This document shows, piece by piece, positions 43,401-51,833 of a stretch of DNA of 64,000 nt. The position numbers and the translations under genes are program-made. This DNA comes from Myroides odoratimimus. GTDB lineage: Bacteria; Bacteroidota; Bacteroidia; Flavobacteriales; Flavobacteriaceae. The stretch lies in the NCBI RefSeq assembly GCF_001485415.1, contig NZ_BCMQ01000011.1:29390-93389 (forward strand). Direction: 5' to 3'. Position 1 is the stretch's first letter; each line of letters opens with the position of its first letter. The notes beneath the pieces were generated by a model that had not been told where the DNA came from, ran no database searches, and saw nothing but the letters and a program-made list of their open reading frames with translations.

Positions 43401-45527
43401 GAGTTTAAAGCGTATTATTTACAACAGGTTATGGATAGGGATAACCCTACGACTAAGGTATTTGATATTGTCTTTGACTTTCAGGAGATAGAAGGAATGC
43501 AGTATTTCTTTGGATTATTGCATAAGATCAAGCACACAGGGATATCTAAAGAAAGTATTTACTATTATGCAGAGATGCAAATCACGATTAAGGAATTAGG
43601 ACAAATCTATAGTAAACTTATTCGTAGAACAACACCTTTAAGTACGGATAGCCAAGAGATGTTTAATGCTCAAGTAGCAGAGATAAACTTCAGTGCAATA
43701 CAATGGATCGAAGTGGCTGTAGCATGTCCGCAGTGGATAAAGTACATCACGACTTACTTAGACTGGCAAGGATTAGAGTCAGCGATATGGTGGCTGTTCG
43801 CTCATCTGCTGGATAACGAACAAGAAGAGGAGAGAAACAAGATACAAAAACAGATACAACGCTATTCTGCTATAGCGTTAGAGGAGTTTGAAGGAGGTGT
43901 AGTAGATATAGATTGGTTCTTTAGTTTTTATCACGTACTAGGAGAAGAGCGTTGGCAGATGCTTTATGATTCAACTAAGTTTATGGCAGTAGAGGGGCAT
44001 ACTCGTGTGAAGCTATATGCAGATGTGCTGTTAGGCAAAGTCTCTATGAAAGACTTGAAAACGAGGGTTATCTCTAAACGCGATAGAAACTATGTACGTG
44101 CATGTGGGTTATTCCCCTTATCTGAGACAGATAGAGAAGGAGATTTGATGGATCGATATGAGTTATTAGAACAGTTTAAGAAAGGTTCTAAGAAGTATGG
44201 AGCTATGCGCCAAGAGAATGACTTAAAGATATATAATGTAGCGATGCAGAACATCGCTAGAGCGGCAGGGTATACTGATGCAGTGCGTTTTCAATGGTCT
44301 ATGGAGAGTGTACAAGTGCAGTCTATTCTAGAGAACTATAAGGAACTGGTATTGGATGAGTATACATTCTCTTTGACTGTATCTGATGAAGGAAAAGTAG
44401 AGTTGACAGTGAAGAGTAAAGGGGATAAGCCCTTAAAAGCGATACCTGCTAAACTAAAGAAAAATGAGCAAATCATAGATCTAGTAGAACGTCAGAAGGC
44501 ACTGAAAGAACAGTATAGTCGCTCTCGTCTGAATTTAGAGCAGGCAATGCTTAGACAAGATGCGTTCTCTTATGCAGAGATGCAGAAGTTGTTACTGCAT
44601 CCGATTATTAAGCACCATTTGGCTAAGTTGGTTTTTAAATGTGGTGAGGTTTACGGTTTGTTTGTAGAGGGAGTATTTACCACTATAGATGGCGTGGTAA
44701 TGGATGTACAAGGAGAGGAAGAGTTCGTGATAGTACACTGTTATGGTTTATATCAAAGTGGACAATGGGTCAATATACAAGCTTATTTGTTTGACAAACA
44801 GATAGAACAACCCTTTAAACAAGTGTTTAGAGAGTTGTATTTACACAACGAAGCAGAGGAAACAAATATCGGTAGCTCTAATCGCTATACGGGATATCAG
44901 GTCAAAGACAAACAGACTTTAGGACTGTTTAAGACAAGAAACTGGCAGTATGAATACTATGCGAATTACAGCAAACTGTATTTTGAGGAGGATATTCGAG
45001 TTGAGGTTTATATTGACTATTTAGGAGGTAGTAATGCAGAGTATGGTGACTATGTTAGCTTAGAGCATGTCTTGTTCACTAAAGCTTCTTCAGATGACGT
45101 GATTGCCCTAACAGAGGTTAATCCTATTGTCTTCAGTGAGGTGATGAGAGACCTTGACTTGGTGGTAAGTGTCGCTTATGTAGGAGGAGTAGATCCAGAG
45201 ACAAGTCTGTCTACGGTACAGATGCGTATGGCTGTTGTGAGAGAAACAGCACGATTATTGAAGTTAACAAATATCGAGTACAAAGAACGCCACCTTGTGA
45301 TCACAGGGACTAAGGGAATCTATAGCTTACATGTCGGTAGTGGTGTGATTCACTTGATATCTGGTACGCATCTCTATATCGAGCCTGTACATACACAGGA
45401 TAGAGGGAAGTTGTTCCTACCCTTTGTAGATGATGACCCTAAGACCACAGAGATTGTGTCTAAGGCTTTAATTTTAGCTAGGGATGGGAGTATTAGAGAT
45501 ACGGGTATCTTAAGGCAGATAGAGTAG
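40464..45527 (+). CDS. Giant DUF4132/MolR-type protein
   Basis: This 1687-residue cytoplasmic protein has a long, helical, repeat-like N-terminal part (about 1-1250), rich in Tyr, Leu and Glu. The DUF4132-like part (about 1300-1400) shows GDKPLKAIPAKLKKNEQIID and RSRLNLEQAMLRQDAFSYAE. The conserved C-terminal domain of this superfamily shows LVITGTKGIYSLHVGSGVIH, GKLFLPFVDDDPKTTEIVSK and LARDGSIRDTGILRQIE. E. coli YehI/MolR has this C-terminus, in a locus with MoxR ATPase, VWA and SWIM proteins. Here a SWIM protein follows, but no ATPase or VWA gene is seen. The function is unknown. Confidence 0.82.
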   Translation: MNNNIVTILRDYQVENRTYAEMHEELYAMVYNQDYAGVKLEPHIAILGLHFTGNSSNPEDSIYSPKVFTRYDETFVEMLASNSVGMWREVEYYALLVYFFGEKLAPWVQELLDRVDEYILGGQYDIKEATWHNAEYTFLKQCNVISGLLYGISFYDNHNYDSYSIELPLHKQVEYSMHLSLPNYLPYVWAVALDSGEGQLIEVVDTICDGDNEHGRWTPSFLLMLMASKQSKYWEKVKDILVNAGREEGIRQDITRLLSHVQVANLKYFLEVILSHNLVRYEAVRTELAYHFRSHVEDDKQDNVKRLCELMLYAINHYDYFDEKELSTFNEKEFYALMHCYLWIHREMAFGFVESAFEEVERKFQLVILEFLPNFNEYTVESVLFNKILESRDQEFIAMLLNRINQYLEGSRASRYFIRQENYEDIYQVFYDLYEQYKSGKTLILKSSVIPDYYRSFELNKEELLTSLLYLTEESSEKARLFIDKRNTFTVDFKEELLNVLLFGGKEYGLQGYGYSFKGEIQPTYEVQNELAFAYLKERKETIAFGCMRFLTIATLSSRDEEEIVAYFKGKFKKTQQHFIRLLISRQDDFKDRLLEQLILSEDVNQRLTAMEGLVVLAQRDEIHHQLGIWLAQLDELGIQYAKEEEEYLVLLRDFGRQGKEGQDTDMALYDATVVSAVVLPSVEENTLFSQRIAHNWGLSKKWEEVVRELDSLEHLMKQYAMYEYEHFNYGKAEKVLLGTHFTKMHSYSGDDEWTAEQHFQDYPLYEVWNQWFMDSKLDALDLFLLRCATSETEVPELIKPLLDGKLPYFYNELSAKYDNYWYAMGTVFSCLTYQYPFKEKTTYCLDGLKTIYNSITQEVLDLEIRTSVYGEEYSYTWVDYTDLSWYAEFIPIEDLTEEQCLAYFRLLRWRQLNCNKVDDSYYLLPFELMAIAYDKNEITRDEFIQYLVVIDNRKSYFSSMLSPFTKRFINDKVQQVLVEFKAYYLQQVMDRDNPTTKVFDIVFDFQEIEGMQYFFGLLHKIKHTGISKESIYYYAEMQITIKELGQIYSKLIRRTTPLSTDSQEMFNAQVAEINFSAIQWIEVAVACPQWIKYITTYLDWQGLESAIWWLFAHLLDNEQEEERNKIQKQIQRYSAIALEEFEGGVVDIDWFFSFYHVLGEERWQMLYDSTKFMAVEGHTRVKLYADVLLGKVSMKDLKTRVISKRDRNYVRACGLFPLSETDREGDLMDRYELLEQFKKGSKKYGAMRQENDLKIYNVAMQNIARAAGYTDAVRFQWSMESVQVQSILENYKELVLDEYTFSLTVSDEGKVELTVKSKGDKPLKAIPAKLKKNEQIIDLVERQKALKEQYSRSRLNLEQAMLRQDAFSYAEMQKLLLHPIIKHHLAKLVFKCGEVYGLFVEGVFTTIDGVVMDVQGEEEFVIVHCYGLYQSGQWVNIQAYLFDKQIEQPFKQVFRELYLHNEAEETNIGSSNRYTGYQVKDKQTLGLFKTRNWQYEYYANYSKLYFEEDIRVEVYIDYLGGSNAEYGDYVSLEHVLFTKASSDDVIALTEVNPIVFSEVMRDLDLVVSVAYVGGVDPETSLSTVQMRMAVVRETARLLKLTNIEYKERHLVITGTKGIYSLHVGSGVIHLISGTHLYIEPVHTQDRGKLFLPFVDDDPKTTEIVSKALILARDGSIRDTGILRQIE

Positions 45528-45570
45528 AAAATCTTTATATATATGATATAGTTCTTTAGTGGAGAGTAAG

Positions 45571-45578
45571 TATATTTG
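45571..45578 (+). promoter_or_regulatory. Internal -7 box before the first SWIM gene
   Basis: TATATTTG is an exact TAnnTTTG match 20 bp before the ATG at 45599. The surrounding words (AGTGGAGA, then TTGACAATA) recur upstream of the second SWIM gene near 48532-48570, so gene and leader seem to have been duplicated together. Confidence 0.5.
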
Positions 45579-45598
45579 ACAATAGAAAAAAGAAGGTA

Positions 45599-47275
45599 AT
45601 GACAATAGGACAGATATTAAAATTAGTAGAAAAATCGACATTAAGGAAAACAGAAAGGCTATCTCTAAGAGAAGTAGAGGAAGAGAGTAAAGGACATTGG
45701 GTAGCTTATGTAGATGACGAAGAAAGTAGCTATGATGTACAAATCGTAATAGATGGCCGTACTGTAGTCAGTAGAAGTTGTGAATGTGAGATTGACAATA
45801 TAGTCATGTGTTCACACCAGACTAAGCTACTGATGGCAATAAATGATGCCTTAAAAGGGAAGAAAATTGCTACGAAACCCGTTGTGAAAAAAGCTTTGAG
45901 TAAAAAGAAAATAAGCGAAAGTGTAGCATTACTTCAAGATGTTAATCAAGAGGAGGTGTATACATGGCTGACTGAATTGTTTAAGAAAAATAAGGAGGTA
46001 GAGCAGGAGTTTATATTAACTTTTAAAAAACAAGATAGTGCCGAATATAGTGTTGATATCGTTGATAAAATATTGAAAGATATTTATACTTCTGTTTTTG
46101 GAAAAAGAAAGAATGCAGATGCTAAAGATATTAAGAGGCTGGTAGATTTGGTTTCACTTGCATTAGAGCCAGTGGATAAATATATCGTTGTTAATATTAC
46201 AAAACCTATTGCTTTAGAACTTTATTTAAAGATAATGTCTTCTCTATTTACGTTAAAGTATAGTGTGAATTATACTAGCAAACGAGTTGATACCTATATG
46301 AATAAGTTTGTTGAAAGATACGTATTAGCATTATTAAATGTCAAAGATCAAGATGTTGTCAAGAATACGATAGTAAACTTATTGAAACAACTGTATGAGC
46401 CTAAGAATAGTTTACACTACAGTCTAGTTTCAGCTTTAGTTATAGAACTATACGAAAGTAAAGATGAGAGATATACTTCTCTTTTTGGGGATGAGGTAGT
46501 GAAAATAATGAAGCATTATCAAGATAATAATTATGTTGTTGAGATAGAGATGTATTTGTTCTTTTTGATAATAGCTGTTGAACAACAAGTTTTAAAAGAT
46601 TGTTATAAATTGTTTAAACCAGTTAGGTTTCAGAATGAATACAATTTGCTATTATTAAAAGGGTTAATGGATATAGATCTTAAACTAGTAGAGGAGTATT
46701 GTTTAAAAATAATAGAGAGTAATATTCAGACAGAGTATAACGAACCTTATCTAGAGATACTAGAAGAGATTTATGAGAATAATGGGGATAAAAGAGGTTT
46801 AGCAAATATAAAGAAGCAACTTTTCTTTGAGACCTATGACCTTGAAGATTATAGTTATGTAATTAAGTATTTAGATGATACTGAAGAGGTTAAGAGATTT
46901 AGAGCTAAGGTTTTAAGTAGTTTAATAAATAACTTTCATCATGCAAAATCAGCCTCTATGTTGTATTTTGCTATTCTGGAAACAGAGCATAATTATAAGA
47001 AAATGCTAGAAGTACTAAGTAGAGATGTTCCTCAAGATGTAATGTGGGCTTATGGCGAACAGATGTGTAAGTTTAATGCTGCATCGTACTTAGACAAGGT
47101 TATGAGTATTGGACAAACTCCTGTTTATCCTAGATATACTGATGAAAGATTGGCTAAGTTTATTGTAGAGAAATTCTCAGCGAAAGATATCGTACAGAAA
47201 TTGATGAAGTATAGGTATACAGATGGAAGTTTGAATAAAAAAATCAAGACACTTGTCGAGAAAAAACAAAAGTAG
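45599..47275 (+). CDS. SWIM zinc-finger protein, full length
   Basis: This 558-residue cytoplasmic protein has an N-terminal SWIM domain (about 25-85): VEEESKGHWVAYVDDEESSY leads to the zinc ligands C-x-C-x8-C-x-H in SCECEIDNIVMCSHQ. The remaining 470 residues are helical, with EEVYTWLTELFKKNKEVEQE and LVDLVSLALEPVDKYIVVNI as landmarks. SWIM domains bind nucleic acid or protein. In related yeh/MoxR-VWA loci a SWIM protein is a constant partner of a DUF4132 protein. RBS-like AAGAAGG lies just before the start. Confidence 0.85.
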   Translation: MTIGQILKLVEKSTLRKTERLSLREVEEESKGHWVAYVDDEESSYDVQIVIDGRTVVSRSCECEIDNIVMCSHQTKLLMAINDALKGKKIATKPVVKKALSKKKISESVALLQDVNQEEVYTWLTELFKKNKEVEQEFILTFKKQDSAEYSVDIVDKILKDIYTSVFGKRKNADAKDIKRLVDLVSLALEPVDKYIVVNITKPIALELYLKIMSSLFTLKYSVNYTSKRVDTYMNKFVERYVLALLNVKDQDVVKNTIVNLLKQLYEPKNSLHYSLVSALVIELYESKDERYTSLFGDEVVKIMKHYQDNNYVVEIEMYLFFLIIAVEQQVLKDCYKLFKPVRFQNEYNLLLLKGLMDIDLKLVEEYCLKIIESNIQTEYNEPYLEILEEIYENNGDKRGLANIKKQLFFETYDLEDYSYVIKYLDDTEEVKRFRAKVLSSLINNFHHAKSASMLYFAILETEHNYKKMLEVLSRDVPQDVMWAYGEQMCKFNAASYLDKVMSIGQTPVYPRYTDERLAKFIVEKFSAKDIVQKLMKYRYTDGSLNKKIKTLVEKKQK

Positions 47276-47281
47276 ATAGTA

Positions 47282-47914
47282 ATGAAACAAACAATTTTAG
47301 ATAGAATACAGGCACTTGGAGGAGATATTAGTCAAGTAAAAGGGAAGTCATTAGCAGAAGATTTGATGTCTATCACTTTTGATATGGTATTATATCCGAA
47401 GCCAGAAGATACACCTTGGGCAGATGAAGAGGATCAAGAGCCTATCTATGGTTTAGGAGAGTATATAGATGAGCATCAAGAGTTGATTCAGTCAGATAGA
47501 CAGGCATTTATGGATAAGATGATAGCTCATTACTATGTACATACAGAAGAAGGGAGAGGGCAGGTGTTTTGGACAGCAACTCCTTTTACACCCTATAAGG
47601 AAGGAACTGATGATTATGAAGAGTGGAATACAGATTTTATGGATGAGGATTTTGTTAATCTAAGCGAGATAGAGAGAGTAGTAGGTACAAAATATCCAAG
47701 CATGATACAGCTATTCTATAGTTATGGTTTTCCTGATCATTATTATATTTGTATAGACGATCCTAATCAAGAGAATCCTACATTATTTGGTACTGATCAC
47801 GAGGTTTTCTTTAGTGAAGTGACTAATGAAGGAAGTTTAGAAGCATTCATGAATACGTTTATGACTCCACAGGAATTGATTAGTATAGTAGATAAAGCAT
47901 TAAACAAACAATAG
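47282..47914 (+). CDS. Acidic protein of unknown function, possibly SMI1/KNR4-like
   Basis: This 210-residue cytoplasmic protein is strongly acidic (PWADEEDQEP, DDYEEWNTDFMDEDF). The C-terminal third, LSEIERVVGTKYPSMIQLFY and SYGFPDHYYICIDD, then FGTDHEVFFSEVTNEGSLEA, loosely resembles SMI1/KNR4 (SUKH) proteins, which often act as immunity or adaptor proteins; I am not sure of this. It follows the SWIM gene by 6 bp and precedes another acidic protein by 2 bp. Confidence 0.7.
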   Translation: MKQTILDRIQALGGDISQVKGKSLAEDLMSITFDMVLYPKPEDTPWADEEDQEPIYGLGEYIDEHQELIQSDRQAFMDKMIAHYYVHTEEGRGQVFWTATPFTPYKEGTDDYEEWNTDFMDEDFVNLSEIERVVGTKYPSMIQLFYSYGFPDHYYICIDDPNQENPTLFGTDHEVFFSEVTNEGSLEAFMNTFMTPQELISIVDKALNKQ

Positions 47915-47916
47915 AT

Positions 47917-48321
47917 ATGATATTAACAGCACAAGATTTTAAAATATCAGAATATGATGAAGAAACATTAGAGATGGATTATACTTTAGGAGAAGAAGTA
48001 ATTAATCTTTCTATTTATAATGGCGATGATGAGTTAGAAGAGATTCTAAAAGATGTCAATAAGGTAGTAGTTCAGTTAGAGAAATACAATGCTGAAGGAA
48101 AAGATATTATTGTAGATGAGCTGTATGATGTGTATAGTGAAAAGAACGAAGGATTGTCTGAAGAGCAGTTTAGAGATGAGTTAGGACTGTTGTCGTTATA
48201 TTTTACTGGAGATGGTGAAGTAGAGTTTAATTATGAAGGCGGAGCATATTTCGGAGATCATATTTTATCTATTGAGATGGTTGATGGAGAGTTTGAATCT
48301 CATGTAGCGATGAATGGATAA
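47917..48321 (+). CDS. Acidic protein, DUF2262/DUF2004-like
   Basis: This 134-residue, highly acidic cytoplasmic protein has a C-terminal part (YFTGDGEVEFNYEGGAYFGD, then HILSIEMVDG) with the pattern of DUF2262/DUF2004 proteins, small single domains of unknown function often found near polymorphic toxin or immunity genes. It ends the transcript: a strong terminator follows after 22 bp. Its link to the DUF4132-SWIM pair is positional only. Confidence 0.72.
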   Translation: MILTAQDFKISEYDEETLEMDYTLGEEVINLSIYNGDDELEEILKDVNKVVVQLEKYNAEGKDIIVDELYDVYSEKNEGLSEEQFRDELGLLSLYFTGDGEVEFNYEGGAYFGDHILSIEMVDGEFESHVAMNG

Positions 48322-48343
48322 GTAAGTATTAAATTAGATATAT

Positions 48344-48376
48344 AAGGCTTGAGAATTAATTCTCAAGCCTTTTTTA
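48344..48376 (+). terminator. Terminator of the DUF4132-SWIM operon
   Basis: A perfect 28-nt palindrome (14-bp arms 48344-48357 and 48358-48371) is followed by T residues. It separates this operon from the second SWIM gene. Confidence 0.92.
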
Positions 48377-48578
48377 TATCGTAGTGTCCCACTTTATACA
48401 ACCATAAGTGAGTATATAAGTTCAACTGAGGTCATTATAATCACAATTAAAATAAGATGAATAGAAGTATACTAGATTTGCTGATGAGTAGAAAAGGAGT
48501 ATATACTCAAAACGATCTTTGAAATAGTGTTATAGTGGAGATAAATATGTTACTTTGTGTTCTGACAATAAAAGTATT

Positions 48579-49619
48579 ATGAAAGTAGCAGAAGTAATCA
48601 AATCAATAACTACAAAAGATAAAAATAGAGCAATGCAATTGCCTGTTCGTGAGCTAGAACAAGAGAGTAAGGGGCACTATGTAGCTTTTGTAGATGATGG
48701 AGAACAGAGCTATGATGTACAGTTGTTTATTCAGGCTGCTAAGATTACTGCGCTTACTTGTGATTGTCCGAATGGAGAAACACTTTGCCTCCATAAAGTA
48801 GCGGTATTGCTAGCTATGGAAGATAGTAAGGGAGGAACGAAAAAGAAATCCACTACTACAGGAGTGAAGACTAAAAAGAAAAAGCTAACTGAGACAGAAG
48901 AAGTAATGCTTCGTGTAGATAAGGAAGCTATCACAGGATGGCTGTCAGAAGTCTTTAAAAAGAATAAACCTTTAGAACAGCTCTTTTTACTTACTTTTTC
49001 GACTGATGAAACACAATACACCACAGATCAGGTAAGAGAGATTATGGAACAGACGATAAAGTCGGTTGCGGGACGTCGAAAAACATTAGAAGGGGCGAAT
49101 GTGAAGAAGCTGATGGACTTGATGAATATTGCTTTAGAGCCTGTGAATCACTATGTGACTGTCAGTATTAATAAACCAATCACATTGGATATCTTTTCGA
49201 CTGTGATCGAAACCATGACAGACTTTCAGAATCGCATTAGAACGTATAGTAAGAAGATTGATTTGTTCTATGATGAGTATATACATTGGTTGGCATTGAC
49301 CATTAATAATGTACAAGTTAAATCAGTGTGGGAAGAGGTGATTAAGAATATTGTTTATAAGACCTTCGAACACTTTGTAAACAAGAAAATAGAAGGTAAG
49401 ACCTATTATAATTTCTTAGTAAAAGAGGTCTATCACTCTGCTAACAAAGAACAACAAAAGTATATCGCAGATGAGCTAGTAGTACACATACTTTCTATGC
49501 CTGTCAAACGTCAATTGATGGACTTTGAATATGTACTTTTCTTAAAAGAAGTAGCACTAGACCAAGATGTATATGATAAAGTACAACAGTTCTTTTCAAT
49601 AGATATTTATAAGAATTAG
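48579..49619 (+). CDS. SWIM zinc-finger protein, short paralogue
   Basis: This protein has 346 residues from ATG 48579; an upstream in-frame TTG at 48555 is less likely. It is a paralogue of the 558-residue SWIM protein: LEQESKGHYVAFVDDGEQSY, zinc ligands C-x-C-x7-C-x-H in TCDCPNGETLCLHK, then ITGWLSEVFKKNKPLEQLFL and LMDLMNIALEPVNHYVTVSI align along the whole length. It stops about 200 residues earlier than the paralogue, so it lacks that C-terminal region. A Lys/Thr-rich linker (GTKKKSTTTGVKTKKKK) follows the zinc finger. Confidence 0.85.
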   Translation: MKVAEVIKSITTKDKNRAMQLPVRELEQESKGHYVAFVDDGEQSYDVQLFIQAAKITALTCDCPNGETLCLHKVAVLLAMEDSKGGTKKKSTTTGVKTKKKKLTETEEVMLRVDKEAITGWLSEVFKKNKPLEQLFLLTFSTDETQYTTDQVREIMEQTIKSVAGRRKTLEGANVKKLMDLMNIALEPVNHYVTVSINKPITLDIFSTVIETMTDFQNRIRTYSKKIDLFYDEYIHWLALTINNVQVKSVWEEVIKNIVYKTFEHFVNKKIEGKTYYNFLVKEVYHSANKEQQKYIADELVVHILSMPVKRQLMDFEYVLFLKEVALDQDVYDKVQQFFSIDIYKN

Positions 49620-49710
49620 CACCTGCTCTAACAACTAGATAAAAACTACTCAATTTGTGAGTATATATCAGACAAAGTTGTTACCTTGGGAGGATCAAAC
49701 CAACAATACC

Positions 49711-51102
49711 ATGTTTAATACAGAAACTTATAAGAGAAGAAGAGAAGTTCTTCAACAAAATATTCAAGCAAAGGGAATCTTATTGTTTTTAGGAAATATA
49801 GAGAATCCAATCAACTTTGCTGACAATGCTTCACATTTCAGACAGGATAGTACGTTTTTGTACTACTTTGGTATCCAACAACCACACTTAGCTGCTATCA
49901 TTGATTTAGATGAGCATAAGACAATCGTATTTGGAGATGAGATGTCTATGGATGCTATTGTATGGATGGGACGTCAAGAGACTTTAAAAGAAAAATGTGA
50001 GAAAGCAGGTGTAGTAGAGACAAGACCTTATGCAGAATTAGCTATTTATTTAGCGACTGCTATGAGCGTGAAAAGAAATATTCACTACCTACCTCCTTAC
50101 CAATCATTCAACAAGATTTTATTAAGTGAGTTACTACATATTTCTATAGTAGACTTTAAACCATCTGTGCCGATGATTCAAGCTATCGTAGCACAACGAG
50201 AAATCAAAGAAGCACAAGAAATAGTACAGATAGAAGAAGCACTAAAAGTATCTAATCAGATGCACTTATTGGCTATGCGTATGGCTAAGCCTGGAGTGAA
50301 GGAGTATGAGATCGTGAGTGCTATTCAAAATGTGGCAGGGAGTCATAACTGTGAGTTAGCTTATAACTCTATTGTGACAATCAACGGAGGTATTTTACAC
50401 AATCATTATAAGATGAATACTTTACAGTCGGGTAAGTTATTGTTAAATGACTCTGGTTGTGAGACGCCAATGGGGTACGCATCTGACTTGACGCGTACAT
50501 ATCCTGTAGATAAGACTTTCACACCAGAACAACGTGATCTTTACAATGTAGTTCTTAATTCTTTTGAAGGAGCTAAGGCAGAGTTAAAAGCAGGCGTGAA
50601 GTATAAAAATGTACACCTAAAAGCCTGTGAGATATTAGCAGAAGGGTTAATCGACTTAGGATTTATGAAAGGAAATGCACAAGATGCTGTAGCTAATCAT
50701 GCGCATACGATGTTCTTCCAGTGTGGATTAGGGCATATGATGGGACTTGATGTACATGATATGGAAGATTTAGGAGAACAGTATGTAGGATATACAGCAG
50801 AAGACCCTAAGGATACGAAGCAGTTTGGTATTAAATCATTGCGTTTAGGAAAAGAGCTAAAAGCAGGACATGTACTAACTGTAGAGCCAGGTATTTACTT
50901 TATTCCAGAGCTAATCGAGATGTGGGAGGCAGAGAAAAAATATGCAGAGTTTATTAATTATGACAAGGTAAAACAGTTCGCTCACTTTGGAGGTATCCGT
51001 ATTGAGGACAACTTCTTGATTAAAGACAATGGTTATCAATATTTAGGGCCAGAGTTAATCAGAACTGTTGCGGAGATAGAAGATTATAAATCTAATTACT
51101 AA
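49711..51102 (+). CDS. Xaa-Pro aminopeptidase (aminopeptidase P, M24)
   Basis: This metallopeptidase removes N-terminal residues preceding proline. From ATG 49711 (MFNTETYKRRREVLQQ) it has 463 residues; a GTG at 49657 would add 18 unrelated residues. The N-terminal AMP_N domain (about 1-150) is followed by the pita-bread catalytic domain. Visible dinuclear metal ligands are Asp in LLNDSGCE and ASDLTRTYPVD, His in GLGHMMGLDVHD, Glu in LTVEPGIYF and Glu in GGIRIEDNFLI. It is monocistronic, with its own terminator, and cytoplasmic. Confidence 0.93.
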   Translation: MFNTETYKRRREVLQQNIQAKGILLFLGNIENPINFADNASHFRQDSTFLYYFGIQQPHLAAIIDLDEHKTIVFGDEMSMDAIVWMGRQETLKEKCEKAGVVETRPYAELAIYLATAMSVKRNIHYLPPYQSFNKILLSELLHISIVDFKPSVPMIQAIVAQREIKEAQEIVQIEEALKVSNQMHLLAMRMAKPGVKEYEIVSAIQNVAGSHNCELAYNSIVTINGGILHNHYKMNTLQSGKLLLNDSGCETPMGYASDLTRTYPVDKTFTPEQRDLYNVVLNSFEGAKAELKAGVKYKNVHLKACEILAEGLIDLGFMKGNAQDAVANHAHTMFFQCGLGHMMGLDVHDMEDLGEQYVGYTAEDPKDTKQFGIKSLRLGKELKAGHVLTVEPGIYFIPELIEMWEAEKKYAEFINYDKVKQFAHFGGIRIEDNFLIKDNGYQYLGPELIRTVAEIEDYKSNY

Positions 51103-51126
51103 GAAGCTATTTTTATATTTAATATG

Positions 51127-51162
51127 AAGCCGATAAGTACTAATAAACTTATCGGCTTTTTA
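51127..51162 (+). terminator. Terminator of the aminopeptidase gene
   Basis: AAGCCGATAAGT (51127-51138) pairs perfectly with ACTTATCGGCTT (51147-51158) and is followed by TTTTAT. Confidence 0.92.
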
Positions 51163-51194
51163 TATAGAAGTATAAATGTTTAATAAGTGTACAC

Positions 51195-51665
51195 ATGGGG
51201 ATGTTAGATAAAACAAATGGCAGTATATTTTTAGAAGAATTTAATTGTAGACTGTATAAGGGAATGCAGTTAGAAGAATTAAAACAAACAGACTATTACA
51301 AGGCTAAATATGATAGCTTTAGAGATGTTAATACAGGATATTTCTGGTATGGTTTTAATCATTTTGATTGGGAAGGGTATCAAGTTCGGATTAGTATTTG
51401 CTTCTTTGGAGATAGCTTAGAGAGTATGTATATATACACTAGCGATGACAGAGATGCTAAGACTTGGGATGATTGGTCAGAAAAGAAGGAGATGGAAGTC
51501 TTTGAACGCAATAATTCTTTTATGCGTAAACTGTCAGGGGAGAAAGGAAAGAAAAAGAATTCACCTTATCCTCAGTGGAGTATCGCTTTTGAGTGGGGAA
51601 CTTTATGGTCTGTATATGATCCTAGAAGTGCAAGTAGTATATCAGGTCTGTCTTATAAAAAGTAG
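51195..51665 (+). CDS. Protein of unknown function
   Basis: This 156-residue cytoplasmic protein is rich in aromatics and acidic residues (VNTGYFWYGFNHFDWEGYQV; YIYTSDDRDAKTWDDWSEKK). I recognise no family and see no signal or membrane segment. The N-terminal GMQLEELKQTDYYKAKYDSF and later strands suggest a small alpha/beta domain. Codon use and composition resemble the neighbours. It lies alone between a terminator and the hydrolase-like gene. Confidence 0.65.
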   Translation: MGMLDKTNGSIFLEEFNCRLYKGMQLEELKQTDYYKAKYDSFRDVNTGYFWYGFNHFDWEGYQVRISICFFGDSLESMYIYTSDDRDAKTWDDWSEKKEMEVFERNNSFMRKLSGEKGKKKNSPYPQWSIAFEWGTLWSVYDPRSASSISGLSYKK

Positions 51666-51833
51666 ATTATATTTTCTATAATTAATTGAAATAACGATTG
51701 GTGATATAATAAATACAAGTAGTAGTTCAAAATAATTATATATTAATAATGTCTGATTTGTGTAATAATGTCAATGGTTATTGCGTTAATACTATGCATA
51801 CATAGTATTTTAAATCAACCTAATCCTAACGCC

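Noticed and set aside
48731..49024. Antisense frame in the short SWIM gene
   Set aside because: It is a mirror of the Lys/Thr-rich linker and zinc-finger coding region and has no independent support.
49657..49710. GTG start giving a longer aminopeptidase P
   Set aside because: The added 18 residues have no family counterpart, while ATG 49711 gives the usual N-terminus of the AMP_N domain.
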